In this document: positions 33,576 through 46,140 of the stretch, in pieces
Layout: each line of letters starts with the position of its first letter
Numbering within the stretch: position 1 is the first letter of the stretch
Assembly (NCBI GenBank): GCA_035578155.1
Contig: JAPWDM010000001.1
Span: forward strand, 86,235,150-86,299,149
Length of the DNA stretch: 64,000 nt
From: Brachynemurus nebulosus
Lineage: Eukaryota; Arthropoda; Insecta; Neuroptera; Myrmeleontidae
Reading direction: 5' to 3'
Notes under the pieces: model-generated
What the model was told of the DNA's origin: nothing
What the model saw: the letters and a program-made list of their open reading frames with translations, nothing else
Database searches by the model: none
Made by a program: the position numbers and the translations under genes

Positions 33576-35139
33576 CCCTTAACGACCCGTTAAAAAAAAA
33601 TTAAAAAAAAATTTTTTTTGATAGTAAGATTAGATATCCTAAGAACAGTTAAGTGATTTCTATTTTTAGCAAAGATGTGTTTGCTAAATTTGGGCGCCAA
33701 ACTGAATAATCTTACCAAAATTTCAGCATTTTCGCATAGTGGTGTAGGTACAAAAAAATGTATAGTAGTGACTGAACGGAATATAAAGGATAAAAGGCAT
33801 ATTTTTTGTGAAATAGGGTTTTTGAAATTGAAATTAGTTATTTCAATTGAAATTCTTTCTTGTTGGAATTCGTTGAACTTTTCAGGTTACTAATGAAGAG
33901 AATTTACTTAACCTAAGTCTGACAGCTCAGACATAAATCCGAATAATCGCAATAATAATTACTTAAACTAACTTACTAAACTAAATTTGTCTGAGACAAA
34001 TATAAATTCATTTAATTTTATTAAATTTGAGATTTAGCTCAAATATAGATCCGCCTAAGCGTTTTGCTTTGCAAAATTGAATATGGGTAATGGAACAAGG
34101 ATTAGCCGATCAGCCAGAGATCACTCGTAAAATAGAAAAAAAAATTATGTAAGTCCCCGCAATACTAAATTATAGTGGTCGGCTGGACCTACGAAGAGAA
34201 AAGGCAAGATAAATCGTTGTGCTGTAAGTACATAATGTTTGGTCAGCCCACAACGAACGAAATACAAAAGAAAAGGAAAAAAAATTGAGACTGAGTCTCC
34301 CTGTAAATAGCATAAGCACGAGCAATTTTCAATTCCCATTGACTAGAAATATAAGAAAACAAAAAATAAAACTATTAAAGGTAACAACAGAAAAAAATAC
34401 AACGAACTCAATTTAATAAGTGACTATTGAAATTATTTAGGTAGAAATTGTAGTAATATGAACACACAAGTAAAACCCTGAAAAACCTAAAGTTTAAATT
34501 ACTAATGAATTGCAAAATTTATAGTCTAATTTAAATGACATTGTTGCCACAATGCCTTGCTCTGTTATAAAATCGGGTTAAACTAATTCCGAAAAATTAG
34601 CCACAGAGCCTTCATTTCGATCAGACGTAAGCCGGACGAAACGGTAGCACACTAAATTAAATTATTACTATTTTATAAGCTCAATTATAAGCTAATTATG
34701 ATTACTAAATGATAAACTAATTTGCTGCTAATTAACCCTAATTAAATTTTAGTATATAAATGTAATACAAAATGGTAAAGAAAACGTAATGATTCTATTA
34801 CGAAAGGTAAATGCAAAATAAGGTAAAGATAACGTAAATTAGAGAAATATTAATATTAAATGACATAAATTCTGTTTATGTTATGCCCCAAGTAATGTTA
34901 GTCAACATTAGCAAAGAGCCTTCGTTTCGATCAAGTTGACACCTGACGAAACGGAAGATACTTACTAACTAAATCTTAACTAATTTTAATCAGGAAATAT
35001 AAAATGTAACAGTGTATTTACGTACAATAAAAAGGGAATAATTAAACGTAGTGAAAAGATGAGATAAGAGATAATAGGAAAATAACAAAGGAACGTAAAT
35101 GATAGGTAAATTAGATAATATGGACTACTAAATTAATTT
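33576..35139 (-). other. 3' untranslated part of the gypsy element, no env
   Basis: Between the integrase stop and the 3' LTR, with no ORF of interest. Two similar segments, 34590-34660 and 34905-34970, carry a CGTTTCGATCA ... CGAAACGG hairpin motif. Confidence 0.6.
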
Positions 35140-35588
35140 TTACTGTTGGCGCTCAACGAATGGTTTTAACATAGAGGCATGGTATGTGCCTAAATTTTTA
35201 CCATCGATGGATACTAACTCGTAACGGTTGTCAGAAAGTTTATTAGATATTTGACATTTGACAAATTTAGGTGCTAATTTGGAGCTAAAGTTTTCACCAG
35301 CACTTAATAATGGAAAATGTCTTTTCCAAACGTAGTAGCCTATATTATATGAAGCAAAACGGTGACGTAAATTGTATCTATTAGCGCTACTTTCCTGTGA
35401 GTTAGCAATACGTTCACGAACAATACGACATGCATTCGGTAAATTACGTATACGTTCAGGACAGTTATTGAGGTCAATGTCTAAAGGTACAAGATTTTGA
35501 GATGATGGGGTACCTAATAATTTAAATTCACGATCGAACATAAGATATGCCGGTGAAAATAGCGTAGTGTGATGTACTGCGGAATTTA
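35140..35588 (-). pseudogene. Gypsy integrase C-terminal part
   Basis: The frame contains LMFDREFKLLG and a C-terminal GYYVWKRHFPLLSAG ... KLAPKFVKCQI block. This is the GPY/F-like tail of Ty3/gypsy integrases, close to a 412/mdg1 type. The Met at 35541 is only internal: the frame extends a further roughly 15 codons upstream (to about 35588), where it is separated from the integrase core by a frameshift and stop. Confidence 0.85.
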
Positions 35589-35591
35589 TAG

Positions 35592-36716
35592 CTAGAAGTT
35601 AAAAGCGTCTAAATTCGAATCCCAATCTCTTTGGTTTTCGTTAATATATGAAGCAATTAGGGTTTTTGCGGTTTGAATAGCACGTTCAGCGAGATTACTC
35701 TGTGGATGGTATTTAGGAGAAAGCTGAACCTGTACACTGTGGTCTTTGAAATACTGTTGTACTGGACCAGATACGTACTGTGTGCCATTGTCAAAAATTA
35801 TGGTATCACAAAACCCAAAAGTAAGAAATACCTTATCAAATATTTTTAAGATATTTTTCGTGTTTGCTTCACGAAAAATCAATGTAAGTTTCGTGAACAA
35901 GTCTGAGATTACGAAAATATCACGATTTCGGTTAGTAGACATAGGATATGGACCTCCGAGATCAGTACATAGAACTGACCAAGGTTTATTGATAATTCGC
36001 TTACCCATAAATCCAGCAGGTAACTTACGTTCGATTTTGTGCTGAGCACAAACCTGACATGATCGACAATAACGTAGAATGTCGGTGCGTAAGCCTGGCC
36101 AATAATAAAATTGGGATAAACGGCATAAGGTTTTATAAACACCAAAATGGCCGGAAGTAACACTGTCGTGACATTCACTCAAAGCGTTTATACGGAGTGA
36201 AGTGGGTAACACTAACTTCCAAGGATCTTCATCTATATTTAGTGGGTTAATAGGTGTACAGAATTTGTATAATTTGCCATTTTCAATTTTCCAGTGGGAA
36301 AATTTGTCGGGAAACCGTTCAACATTAGCTAACATTCTCCGATACCAACGGTCATAATGAGTATTAGTTACCTCAATTAAGTCAATGTCGGTAGGGGATA
36401 CGTTTTTCAAGTTGTGTAACCACTTCAACGCAAAATGATCCGTTACAACCGTAAAACGGGTGGCTTCCACGTAGCCTCGAAATTTATTAATGAACCACAA
36501 GATGGAGAGTAGCTCCTTTTCGGTTACGGAAAAGTTAATTTCATTTTTAGTAAGCGCGCGGTAAGCGTATGCAATTACTTTTTCCCGACCATCAGAAGTT
36601 TGTTGCCTTAAACAACTACCGAGAGCATAGTTGGACGCATCGCAATGTATCGTATATGGTAAATTCGGATCCGGACAGCTAAGTATAGGTGGTGATGAAT
36701 CTATCGACGGAACCAC
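35592..36716 (-). pseudogene. Gypsy RNase H and integrase core
   Basis: 374 codons. The N-terminal part is RNase H (YTIHCDASNYALGS, then TEKELLSILWFINKFRGYVE and TDHFALKW). Next comes the integrase zinc-binding motif (GHFGVYKT ... CRSCQVC) and the catalytic core with D (VLCTDLGGPYP), D (IIFDNGTQYVSG) and E (NLAERAIQTAK). The catalytic residues are intact, but the N-terminus is out of frame with RT, and the RT thumb/connection region is mostly missing between them. The C-terminal side ends in a frameshift at about 35592. Confidence 0.9.
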
Positions 36717-37321
36717 GATACTATTTCCAAAAATGGATGGACTTGTTTTACTGGTTTAGGTATTGGATAAGTGACAATTGCATTGGTCTTATTGAAATCA
36801 ACTTGTATACCTGAGGAATTTATTACAAAACCAAGATATTTAATTTCGCGTTTCGCGAAATCCCATTTATCTAAAGAAAGCGTCAGATTTGCTGCTTTCA
36901 AACGAGCTAGCACCTCATATAAAGTTTTGATCTGTTCATAAAAAGATATATTAGCGATGACTATATCATCAAGGTACACAAAGACAAATGGTTCGAGACC
37001 AGAACCTAAAACAGTATCCACTAAATTTTGCTGAATAGCAGGCGCATTGGTTAATCCAAATATTCGTTTTGGCTGAAATTGGCCACGTCCGAATACAGAA
37101 AATGCACACTTAGGACGACTACTAGGGTCTAAAGGGATTTGCCAAAAGGCGAACTTAAGGTCTAACGTAGTGAACCAACTCGCATTACCTAAACGGTCAA
37201 GTATCTGATGCATAAATGGTAGTGGATAAACATGTTTTTTGGTAACTGCGTTAAGTTTACGGAAATCAAGGCAAAGCCGAAATTTAGGATTTCCATCAGT
37301 GGATTTCTTATTAACTACCAC
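36701..37321 (-). pseudogene. Gypsy reverse transcriptase domain
   Basis: 206 codons from VVNKKSTDGNPKFRLCLDFR through LPFMHQILDRLG, FTTLDLKFAFWQIPL, the YLDD catalytic motif and the LSLDKWDFAKREIKYLGF block. It is continuous in frame with the protease ORF upstream except for a TAG at 37340-37342. It ends at EIVSWFRR, where the family continues into the thumb. A frameshift and an apparent loss of about 60 residues follow. Confidence 0.9.
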
Positions 37322-37342
37322 AATCGGATTGTTCCAGGGACT

Positions 37343-38104
37343 CTAAGTGGCTTCTATAATATCCAAAATTAATATTCTATCAACCTCTTGATTGATAAAA
37401 TCGTGGATAGGCTTTGATACAACATAATTGCGCTGTTTAATTGGTTGGGCATCGCCAGTATCGATTTTGTGTACAGTAGCAGATGTGCAGGGCAAGTTAT
37501 CGGGTTGTGGAAAGCTTTTGATTAAATTTTCTAATTTACGCTGTTGGTCATCAGTTAATGATTGATTTTGCTCTAGTGAACAAATATCAGAACCGACGAA
37601 CTGATATGTGTTACTAGCAAAGTCGACCGAAATACAAAATTTTTTGATAAAGTCCACTCCTAATAAAAGATCATTGGAGAGACCTTCAATAACAAGCGTA
37701 GGTACGGTGTAATTACGATTATGAAATTTATACGGGATAAAACCTTTTCCTTTTATTTCGCAGGACGAACCATTTGCAACAGTGATCTGAGTAAATGGAC
37801 TTAACTTACATAATGGTGGAAGATTATGTTTAATTTGTTCGTAAAATTTTGAACTAATTGCTGTTACGGTAGCTTCGGAGTCAATTAAGCCGAGGACTTT
37901 ATGTCCAGAGATATACAGCCGGACGTAAGGACGAGAGTCGTTATTGACTGTAACAAATGAGTACGTCGGATTTTCACAATTATTGCTAGGTGGTGGTTGA
38001 GCACAAAATTTTCGAACCGTAGACAACCATGAAGTCCATTCTTCAGAATCACGCCTCATCGAACAAATCGATTTGTTAACTGAAGGAGGCGACTGACGAT
38101 TCAA
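37343..38104 (-). pseudogene. Gypsy protease region
   Basis: The aspartic protease block reads VLGLIDSEATVTAIS: the catalytic triplet is Asp-Ser-Glu where the family has Asp-Ser/Thr-Gly, a change expected to inactivate it. The LLLGVDFI motif follows at the expected distance, and the N-terminal edge of RT (PIKQRNYVVSKPIHDFI) is in the same ORF. It ends at a TAG in the segment leading to SPWNNPIVV of RT. Confidence 0.85.
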
Positions 38105-38112
38105 GCGGAAGG

Positions 38113-38766
38113 CTACTTGGCGTTTAAAGATTGATTACATTTGAAGCATGTCCTAACAGTGACGTTAGGGGCTCCACAGCGGTAGCAATAACGGGTTTTA
38201 GGTTTTTCGCAATCACGAAAATGATGGCCTTCCTGGCGGCAGCTAAAGCATTTCATTGATGAGACAAAACGTACTGACTTATTAGGAACGTTACTCGTAG
38301 ATGATCGAGACGTCGACGGAAAACTAGGTGATGTACTATTTACACGAGGTGATACGTGTTCTACTTTTACTCGGTCAAGCTGTGCACAGAGTGTGTACAG
38401 TTTGTCCATAGTGTCACACATGCCAATGGACACTAATATGCTATTATCTTTTGATAAATCGGAGGTAATGATTTCTATCTTACGTGAGTCATCGGGTTGT
38501 ACCGAAAGCTTTGAAAATAATTGCTTAAGGCGAATAAATAGATCTACCGTCCTTTCCGTAGGGCCTTGTTCAATATTATAAATATTCTTCCAGATGGCGT
38601 CATCGGAAGTGGACAGACCGTAATGTCTGCGTAAAGAATCTAAAAGCTGGTCCCACGACTGTAGGTCAGGTTTAGTCGCTTGGTACCAATTTAATACCGA
38701 ACCCTCAAATAGATCTACAGCAGAGACGAAAAGATCGTGATGTGACACGTGTCGTGCTTCTGCCAA
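38113..38766 (-). pseudogene. Gypsy Gag C-terminal half with zinc knuckles
   Basis: Contains the arthropod gypsy Gag block ARHVSHHDLFVSAVDLFEGS, a CCHC knuckle CFSCRQEGHHFRDC, and a second knuckle-like CYRCGAPNVTVRTC that lacks the His. It is separated from the N-terminal Gag ORF by a frameshift near 38820. Confidence 0.85.
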
Positions 38767-38780
38767 TTCATGAACACGGT

Positions 38781-39332
38781 CTATAAATTCTTGAACATTG
38801 CCAGTACCATTAAATTTAATGTTCTACTTATAAACAGGTGGAGGTTTATAAGTTTGTACAGCGTTTGAACCGCCATAGGAACGTTAGCACTGATATACCT
38901 AGTACGCTCCAAAAGTTCGGAGTCTAGGTCCATAAATGATTTTTCTAGTAAAGTAGCTTGTTTAATGAGAGGCACTGAGTTATCATCTCTGTAACGATGG
39001 GTTTTAATGAGGTTTAGTCTACGTAAGAAATGTGCAATTCGATTAGAAAAGTATTGATATTCTAGTGACTCCTCCGTACCGACAAACAAACGAACTTCAG
39101 AGCACAACTGAGTGTATTTGGCCTGTAATGTGCCAATTTCACCAAATAATGGTGGGGCAAACGTTTGATCTATTTCTAAGCCTGACTTAAGTAGAGCAGA
39201 CATCTGTCTGGCAGTAAGAGCTGTGGCACTACGACCATGACGTAAAAATTCATAGGCGAGTTCGTCTCGTTTAAGACCAACAAAGCTTACATGTGTGTCC
39301 ATATTAAAGGAAAAAAAATTCAAAATATTCAA
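38781..39332 (-). pseudogene. Gypsy Gag N-terminal half
   Basis: 183 codons, helix-rich, beginning with MNILNFF; MDTHVSFVGLKRDELAYEF from Met11 is the more likely start. It is the first ORF after the 5' LTR leader. The C-terminal end is out of frame relative to the Gag block that follows. Confidence 0.75.
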
Positions 39333-40943
39333 AATATAAACAGACAGACAAACGAGAAAAGGAAATAGGATAAATAAAGAAAGGTAATTAGAAAAGTCAC
39401 TTACGAAATTGCTGAAGTCAATAACAGATTCATACTCAAAATATCGAACTCCATTTTAGGCAATAAAATCCGTAATAACAATAATAACGGTAATAGCCGT
39501 AATCACCGATCGGACTCCTCATAGTTCAAAAATTTGCCTACCTAAAATTCAAAAATGTTAATACCAAGAAAATACAAAAGTCACAAAAGGTAGAAAAAAA
39601 TACAAAAGTTTAGGAACAGTCTGAAATTTTCGAGCCCCTAAGTTGGCCGCGCCAAATAAATTTGTTAGGCAATTCAAAGTAAATAAAAGAAATTTATTTT
39701 AAATTAAATTTTCAAATTTTGTATTAAGAAAATTTCTTATTGCACTAAAAAAAAAAGGTATGAAAATTTTAAATAATAGATATTGTTTAGTTCAATATTA
39801 AAATTTATTTTTTTTTTTTTTTTTGCCTTAGCTTGCCTAGCTCAGTCGTACATGTATTATTTTTTTTGTTTAATTGTTTAATTGTACATTTTTTATACAA
39901 TGTCAGGCAGTCGCGGCGATAGCGGGCCCGCAGCGCCCGCGTTGCGGGTGGGCCCCGGGCATATTGACAGCAGGAAAAAATAATTTTTTTATATTAACTG
40001 TACTGATTTTATAGATTTTAATTTTATTATATTCTAACTGTACCAATTCAATCTTTTTTAACCGACCCATATTGTTTTTTTTTATTTTTCATGGATAATA
40101 TGTAGGCAACCAATAACTCTTACTAACAGATTCTAGTTCTCCAAAGAAACGTAATTGCGGCCTACATAAAAAAGTTGTCATTTAGAGACGCTCCACAGTG
40201 TTTATACGGTTTCAGTTAACAATTGCATATGAAAATATTGCATTAATGCTACAACGGGGTGTATCAGTTGAAATATTCATTTCACTTACAAATTTTACAG
40301 TTTTGAAGAAGAAAATACATGACAATCATATGGGTTAATTTCAAAGGACTATTATACCCTTGAATAAAAATTCCAGATCTTTTTGATTTTATTATTTATA
40401 AGTGTATCTATAACAGATACTAAACAAACTTGTTTGACACGTTTTTGGTAAAATATGATATTTGCAGTCAGTAGGTCGTTAAACAAAAAAATAATATTAA
40501 CAATACATAACTATATAAAAAAACGATAGATTTAGAATTTTAAAAATTAAACAACAATGCACTTGATGTAAAATTCTAAAAATTTTTTTACTTGACAATA
40601 AAATCAAACAGTATATAATTATTTTTCTCAATACTGAGTGCCGTAACAATGCTAGTATTATTACAATAATGTAATTCCTGTGGGGGCATAATTTTATGGA
40701 TAGTAAGATAAAAGAAACTAAGTGTAAAAACGTTACTTCTTATTTTTTGTGATCGCGCGTAAATGTGAAAAAAATTTTTGTCTTGTTCGGACGTGAGTAC
40801 AAAAGTAAATTTGTGACTGTGCGTAATCGTGAATAAAAATTTACTTGCACGTGAGTCTCGCCGTAGCAAATATTTAACAGTCAATTTAAATCATTATTTA
40901 AATTTGAATCATAATTTATAATTTTCATTAGTTATTATTTAAA

Positions 40944-43446
40944 ATGGCAGATAAACGAAAGTATTTGAGCGGTTATCAAAAACATAAAATACAACAGGAA
41001 AGAGCCGAAAAAGATAGTAAGTTGCCTAAAATTGACTCGTTTCTCCAAAAACCAAAATTAGACTTAAATGTACATACAAATACATGTACAGGTAGCACAT
41101 TGGTAACTGTAGTTGCAGATCATAATATTAGTAGTAATAGAGTAAGTGTTAAGGGTAGTGACGGTAGTGACAATTCAAATGAAAGTGGTACTGGTGATAT
41201 TTGTACTTTTCCTGATGGTAAGAATTTTGATAATACTATTGTCTTTGATGAGCATACTAAATTTCCTGATATTGGACTTTTCTCTGGACCTATTTCTAAC
41301 GAAATTAAAGAAAAGGTAATAGCTGGTGAGCCTTGCCGACCTTTCGGTCCATTTCCTAAAGATAAAATTTCGAAAAGGTCTTTTAGTGTTGAATACTATT
41401 CTTATAAAACTATAACTGGCCAAAAAGTGGATAGATACTGGTTGTGTTATTCTCTTAAATTAAATGCTGTTTACTGTGAACCTTGTTGGCTTTTCATTAA
41501 TTGCCAAGAATCAAAGGTTTGGCGTAGCGGAATTCAAGATTGGCAGGGTTTAAGTAAAAACATTAAAAAGCATGAAAGTAGTAAATCCCATTTAAATGCT
41601 AGGATAACTTATGCTACGTGGAAAAAAAATAAAACTTTAGTTGACAAAATATCGGAGGAGCATCGAAAATGGAAGGAAATATTCACTCGCATTATAGATG
41701 TTGTTAAAACACTTGCTCTTTGTTCAATGCCTTTTCGAGGTCATCGAGAAAATTTACAGCCTATTACCCCTGAAAGTGGAAATTTTCTGAATATAATCGA
41801 TCTGCTATCTCGATATGACTCTTTGCTTAGAGCTCACATAACAAATGAGAAAAGCAAAAATAAGTATTTACACCATGAAATTCAAAACGATATTATAGGT
41901 TTACTTTATCATTCAGTTTTGGACACCTTAATAGATGGAACAATTTCAGCTCCATTCTATTCGTTGATTTTAGACACCACAGAAGATATATCAAAGAAAG
42001 ATCAAATGAGTGTTGTGGTGAGATATATTACAGTAACTGAAGCACATCCTGGTGAAAACACTCTGGAGATAAATGAGTCGTTTTTGGGATTCGAAGTTAT
42101 TGATCAATCTAGTGAAGGTTTTAAACAGAGCATATTAAAGTTCTTAAAGGGAGTAGGTATAGATATAGAAAAATGTCGAGGTCAAGGTTGTGATGGTGCG
42201 TCGACGATGAGTGGGCAGTACACTGGTTTACAAAAAGGAATTAAAAATTTGGTGCCAACAGCTGATTATGTACACTGTGCACCACACAACTTTAACCTAG
42301 TGATTAATGATTCTGTTTCCAATGTTACTGAAGTAACTCAATGTTATGATATAATTCAAAAAACGTATGTCCTCTTTAGCGCCAGTCTTCCTCGTTGGCA
42401 AATTCTCACTAAAACTTTGGAAGAAGATTTAGTAAAGAAAAAACTAACGCTCAAAAAAGTGTGTCCAACAAGGTGGGCGTCGCGACACGACTGCCTCTTG
42501 GCAATAAAAAACAATTTTAAATCTATAATGAAATGTTTTACAAATATAATATTGTCCAGTAATAAAAAAACAAAGGTAGATGAAGCATTAGCTATTAGAA
42601 AACATTTAGATTCCTTTGAATTTATATTAATGATAAGTTTAAAAAGTAAAATTCTGTATCTTATTAACATAAATTCTGAAAGTTTTCAAAGTAAGACAAG
42701 CGATCTTGAAAAAGCATGTTTTTTATGAGCCGCACTCTTGAGAAATTGCAACATCTGAGAACAAATTTCTTAGAATAGTTGATGGAAGCACAAAAACTGG
42801 CCAAAACGTGGAAAATTCCAATTGAATTAAAACAAAAACGTAAACGAACTGTGAAGCGTTTTTATGACGAAATAGCATTAGATCATAGAATTGAAAACCC
42901 GCTAAAAGCATTTGAAATAAAAATATTTAATGCAACATTAGATATTACAATTAATCAGATAAAAAATAGGTTCAATGGCTTAAAAATATAGTAGAAAACT
43001 TTTCATTTTTAAATCCAAAAAATTTAATAGAACTTAGTGACGAGGAAATAACAGAAAGGGCAATCACGCTAACAAATAAGTACCCAAGTGATATTAGTGA
43101 AAATTTGGCAGATTAACTATTGTCGTTCAAGTCTTTACTAAATAAAGAGATTTGCACAAAAAAAAAAATGTGAAGGACATTGCGGAACTATTAATTGAAG
43201 AAAATAGTTTGCTTATGAGCAGCTTTCCTGACATTGTGACAGCTGTGCAACATTACCTGACGCTACCAGTGAAGTTTCTCTAAGCTTAAACTTATCAAAA
43301 ATTACTTACGAAGTACAATGAGCCGGACAAGATTAAGCGATTTAGCAATCTTAAGCACTGAACAAGAAGAAACTAGAAAAATAAACATAGACCAAATAGT
43401 GGAAAAGTTTATTATAATGAAAAAACGTAGATTAGGAAAGGAGTAA
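40944..43446 (+). pseudogene. hAT transposase, broken (zinc-finger MYM-type 1-like family)
   Basis: The first ORF, 40944-42728, has 594 codons. It starts with a basic N-terminus, then a TTF/MYM-type zinc-finger region (RYWLCYSLKLNAVYCEPCWLF) and the DUF4371/hAT catalytic region (LILDTTEDISKKDQMSVVVRY, RGQGCDGASTMSG, HCAPHNFNLVINDS, CPTRWASRHDCL). A homopolymer T insertion near 42718-42726 shifts the frame. Downstream pieces with a stop at 42777-42779 and further breaks still show the hAT dimerisation block (SKLKLIKNYLRSTM, LSDLAILS) up to the TAA at 43444-43446. The catalytic half is well kept, but the protein as a whole is dead. Confidence 0.9.
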
Positions 43447-44422
43447 GAATAATTTTGATTTAGGAAAAAACTGAGTTTGAATGTGTTTAGTGCTTTTATT
43501 TTGACCTGAAAAACTTTGTAGACAATGCTACTTCTTTATTAAATAACTTTGTGAGTGTAAAATCTTATCTTGTTTTCTTCGTATTTTAAGTTAACTTAAT
43601 TTCAATGACGAGCGATCTAACAATATTGAGCTAGGATTATATTTACTTTGAGGTAAGTTTTATGACTTTCAAATTTTCGCTAGTCGATATATAACTAATA
43701 TAAAAAATAATTTTAATTTAAAAATTTTGATATGGCCATATTTTGTATTTAATATTTTTTGTTTTTAGATTTACCTGCTTTAATGAATGAAGGGGGAAAA
43801 AAATTTCTCAATACTCAAAATCTTCACTATAATCCGACCAATCGCCCAAAAAAGGTTAGGATAATAAAACATTTTAAAAACTGTGTATATTTAACACGTT
43901 AATAGTCATGAAAGTTTATGACAAAATGCTCCACTAATAAACTGTTTAGACAATTAATACACCAATTACATACTCCTACAGATACATAATATTACTAAAC
44001 AGAAAGCGGACCACGTTTATTTATGTAACCTTGTAAAGTTGTAACAATAATAAATTGCTGTGTTAATTGTCACAATACGGTATCAGTTAACCGACCGTCA
44101 ACATGTTAATCGTTCATATTTAAAGTTTTATTACCCTAAACGTACATATTTTTTGAAAGGTTTTATTACCCCAACTTTAATCAGTTTGTCGGATAAATAG
44201 ATTGGTCATGATAGATTTTAGTTACGTGAATCATGTATATTTGATGTGTACCGTTAGCTGTCCCCACGGCTCACCTAGCGGTCTATTGGCTTTTGCCCCT
44301 TCTGTTACCGCTCCCCCTTCCTGCCGACTCATTCTGCTGATTGCAAACATTTTTTCACCCCTAACAGACGGCCCCAACGAAAATCTTGCGGGAGGGCCCC
44401 GAAAGCCATGGCACCGTTACTG
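43447..44422. other. 3' non-coding part of the hAT element
   Basis: No further coding sequence. A/T-rich until about 44250, then GC-rich subterminal sequence up to the right TIR. Confidence 0.6.
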
Positions 44423-45631
44423 ATGTCAGGGTCGTGAGGGTTACTTCAGATTGTTCCCAATACAAAGTTTTATACAAAAAAATAGGCAATTGAGTGATAA
44501 AATTATTTCGAACAAATAAATAATTAATAACAATTTCTTGTTTCAATAACAATTAACAATATAAATAAATTATTTAAAATTTAGGAAAATGTTAAATGGC
44601 CACAATTTAGTTTAGAAATAAATTACATAATATTAAAAGTTTTGTCAGTCAGTACATATTTTAGTAAAATAAAAAAAGAACAAGAAAAAATGATTATTAC
44701 GTAAGAAAATTTAGAGAATTTACGAAATACAATAATTAAGAGAGAACGTAGGAAAATATAGAAAATTTACGAAATACAAATATCTACTGACCAATACAAG
44801 CATGCTATAAAATTTTAAAGAAAATTAATTAATGATTGGGTTAGGTAGGCATCCTTACATTACAATTAGTATGCAAACTTTAGGAAGTTAATAGAAAATT
44901 AAGAGAAAATTTGAGTGACAGAAAAGTTAATAGAAATTTAACTGGTTTACACTTTGTTAGAGTCACTATGCAAAGTTAATCTGTTATTTCAAAATAGCAC
45001 CAAACACCATGTAGCAAAGAAAGTATAAGAGTATGCGAAATGATTACTTATCTAAAGATTTCCACTATAAAGATGGTATTAAACGGGCTTTAGAACGTTG
45101 AAATTATAGTGGTTGTCCCAAAGTTGAAGCGAACTCATGGCATGTGGATGTAATTCACATGAAAAGGCGTAAACTCCAAATTTAAACATTTAGCGAGTCG
45201 AGTGCTTCCTGGATTTGGCCATTAAAAGTAACACATGATTTCAGATTAACAAACTTCCACAATTGTATAATATGCCACTGAATGTTCCCATTTTACAAGT
45301 TTTATTCAAACTGTCACATAATGTTGTTACAAAATTCCTGTTATAAGAAAGTCCGATTGGAATTACAAAAAAAAAAAATCAAGATAAAATGAGACTGGCA
45401 TAATCGAACAACTGATATTTATAATGTAGTTTACCTCCACAACTATCTACCTATCGCGAGTAGTAATACCAACTTGAATAAATGCAATAAATTTAACACA
45501 GCCGAAGTACAGCTCGCGCCAGCAGCGAAAGTACAGTGGGCTGGCAATAAAATAAGTACAATAAAATTAACTTTGAAAATTATCAATTTTTTTTTTAAAA
45601 TTTGAAAACGCTGTACAGAACGTAACATAGT

Positions 45632-46136
45632 ATCCACGGCGCTACCATGAAATCCCATTAAATGTTTATGTCTTATTTACTGCTAGTCCCACTTCGCTCA
45701 AATTTTTAAAGTATTTTGGGGGTTAGTTTCCAAAATATTTTTGTTATTATTTTATAATTTTTAGCCTTTAAGTATTTTTAGTTACAACAATTTTTTATGA
45801 ACTTTAAGGCGAAAATATAATTTCACGGTATATATGTATATTTGGTAGAATACTGTTTTATTCTTTTACGAGTACGAGGAAGTTGTTTGCCATATCCCAC
45901 TGGCAACGTATTTTTATAATTTATAAATAGAATTGTCGAAGTGTAGATGTCAAAGCGAATAATTTTTGCTGCATAATTTCCCGCAGTTTCAATATTTCTA
46001 ACCATTATCGAATTCTAAATAAAACTTACTTTTAACTGTTTAGAATATAGCTTAATGATTGCTTTTAACTTTTTCTAATTCAAATTCCCTATTTCCTACG
46101 TCTCTAAAATATTACCAATAAATTCCTTGATTTTCC
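45632..46136. other. Spacer, nothing recognised
   Basis: Right flank of the gypsy element. No coding sequence, RNA gene or repeat boundary recognised. Confidence 0.5.
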
Positions 46137-46140
46137 TTAA

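Larger units (their letters stand above)
39908..44422 (+). mobile_element. hAT transposon with ATGTCAGG target duplication
   Basis: The ends read CAGTCGCGGCGATAGC and, in complement, CAGTAACGGTGCCATGGC. ATGTCAGG flanks both sides (39900-39907 and 44423-44430). The left gypsy LTR retains the empty site ATGTCAGGGTCGTGAGG (32380-32396). Length is 4515 bp. It encodes a broken hAT transposase on the plus strand at 40944-43446. The termini are unusually GC-rich for this region (39908-39960, 44330-44422). Confidence 0.9.
29129..45627 (-). mobile_element. Ty3/gypsy LTR retrotransposon with nested insertions in both LTRs
   Basis: The LTRs are 29129-33575 and 39663-45627, each about 1.42-1.44 kb once the nested elements (29251-32277 and 39908-44422) are removed. 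TAGT flanks the whole element (29125-29128 and 45628-45631). On the minus strand the LTR reads TGTTACGTT... to ...CCTAACA. A purine-rich AAGGG precedes the 3' LTR (33576-33580 on plus), and TGGCGCGGCCAAC (near 39642-39654 on plus) follows the 5' LTR as the probable primer site. The internal region holds gag, protease, RT, RNase H and integrase fragments in gypsy order, all broken. The left LTR start has lost its TG (it reads TTTTAGG). The element is dead. Confidence 0.9.
39663..45627 (-). repeat. 5' LTR of the gypsy element, split by a hAT transposon
   Basis: LTR pieces 39663-39907 and 44431-45627, interrupted by the hAT element with its 8-bp duplication. Differences from the other LTR are many (substitutions, poly-T length), so the gypsy insertion is not recent. 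Confidence 0.9.
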
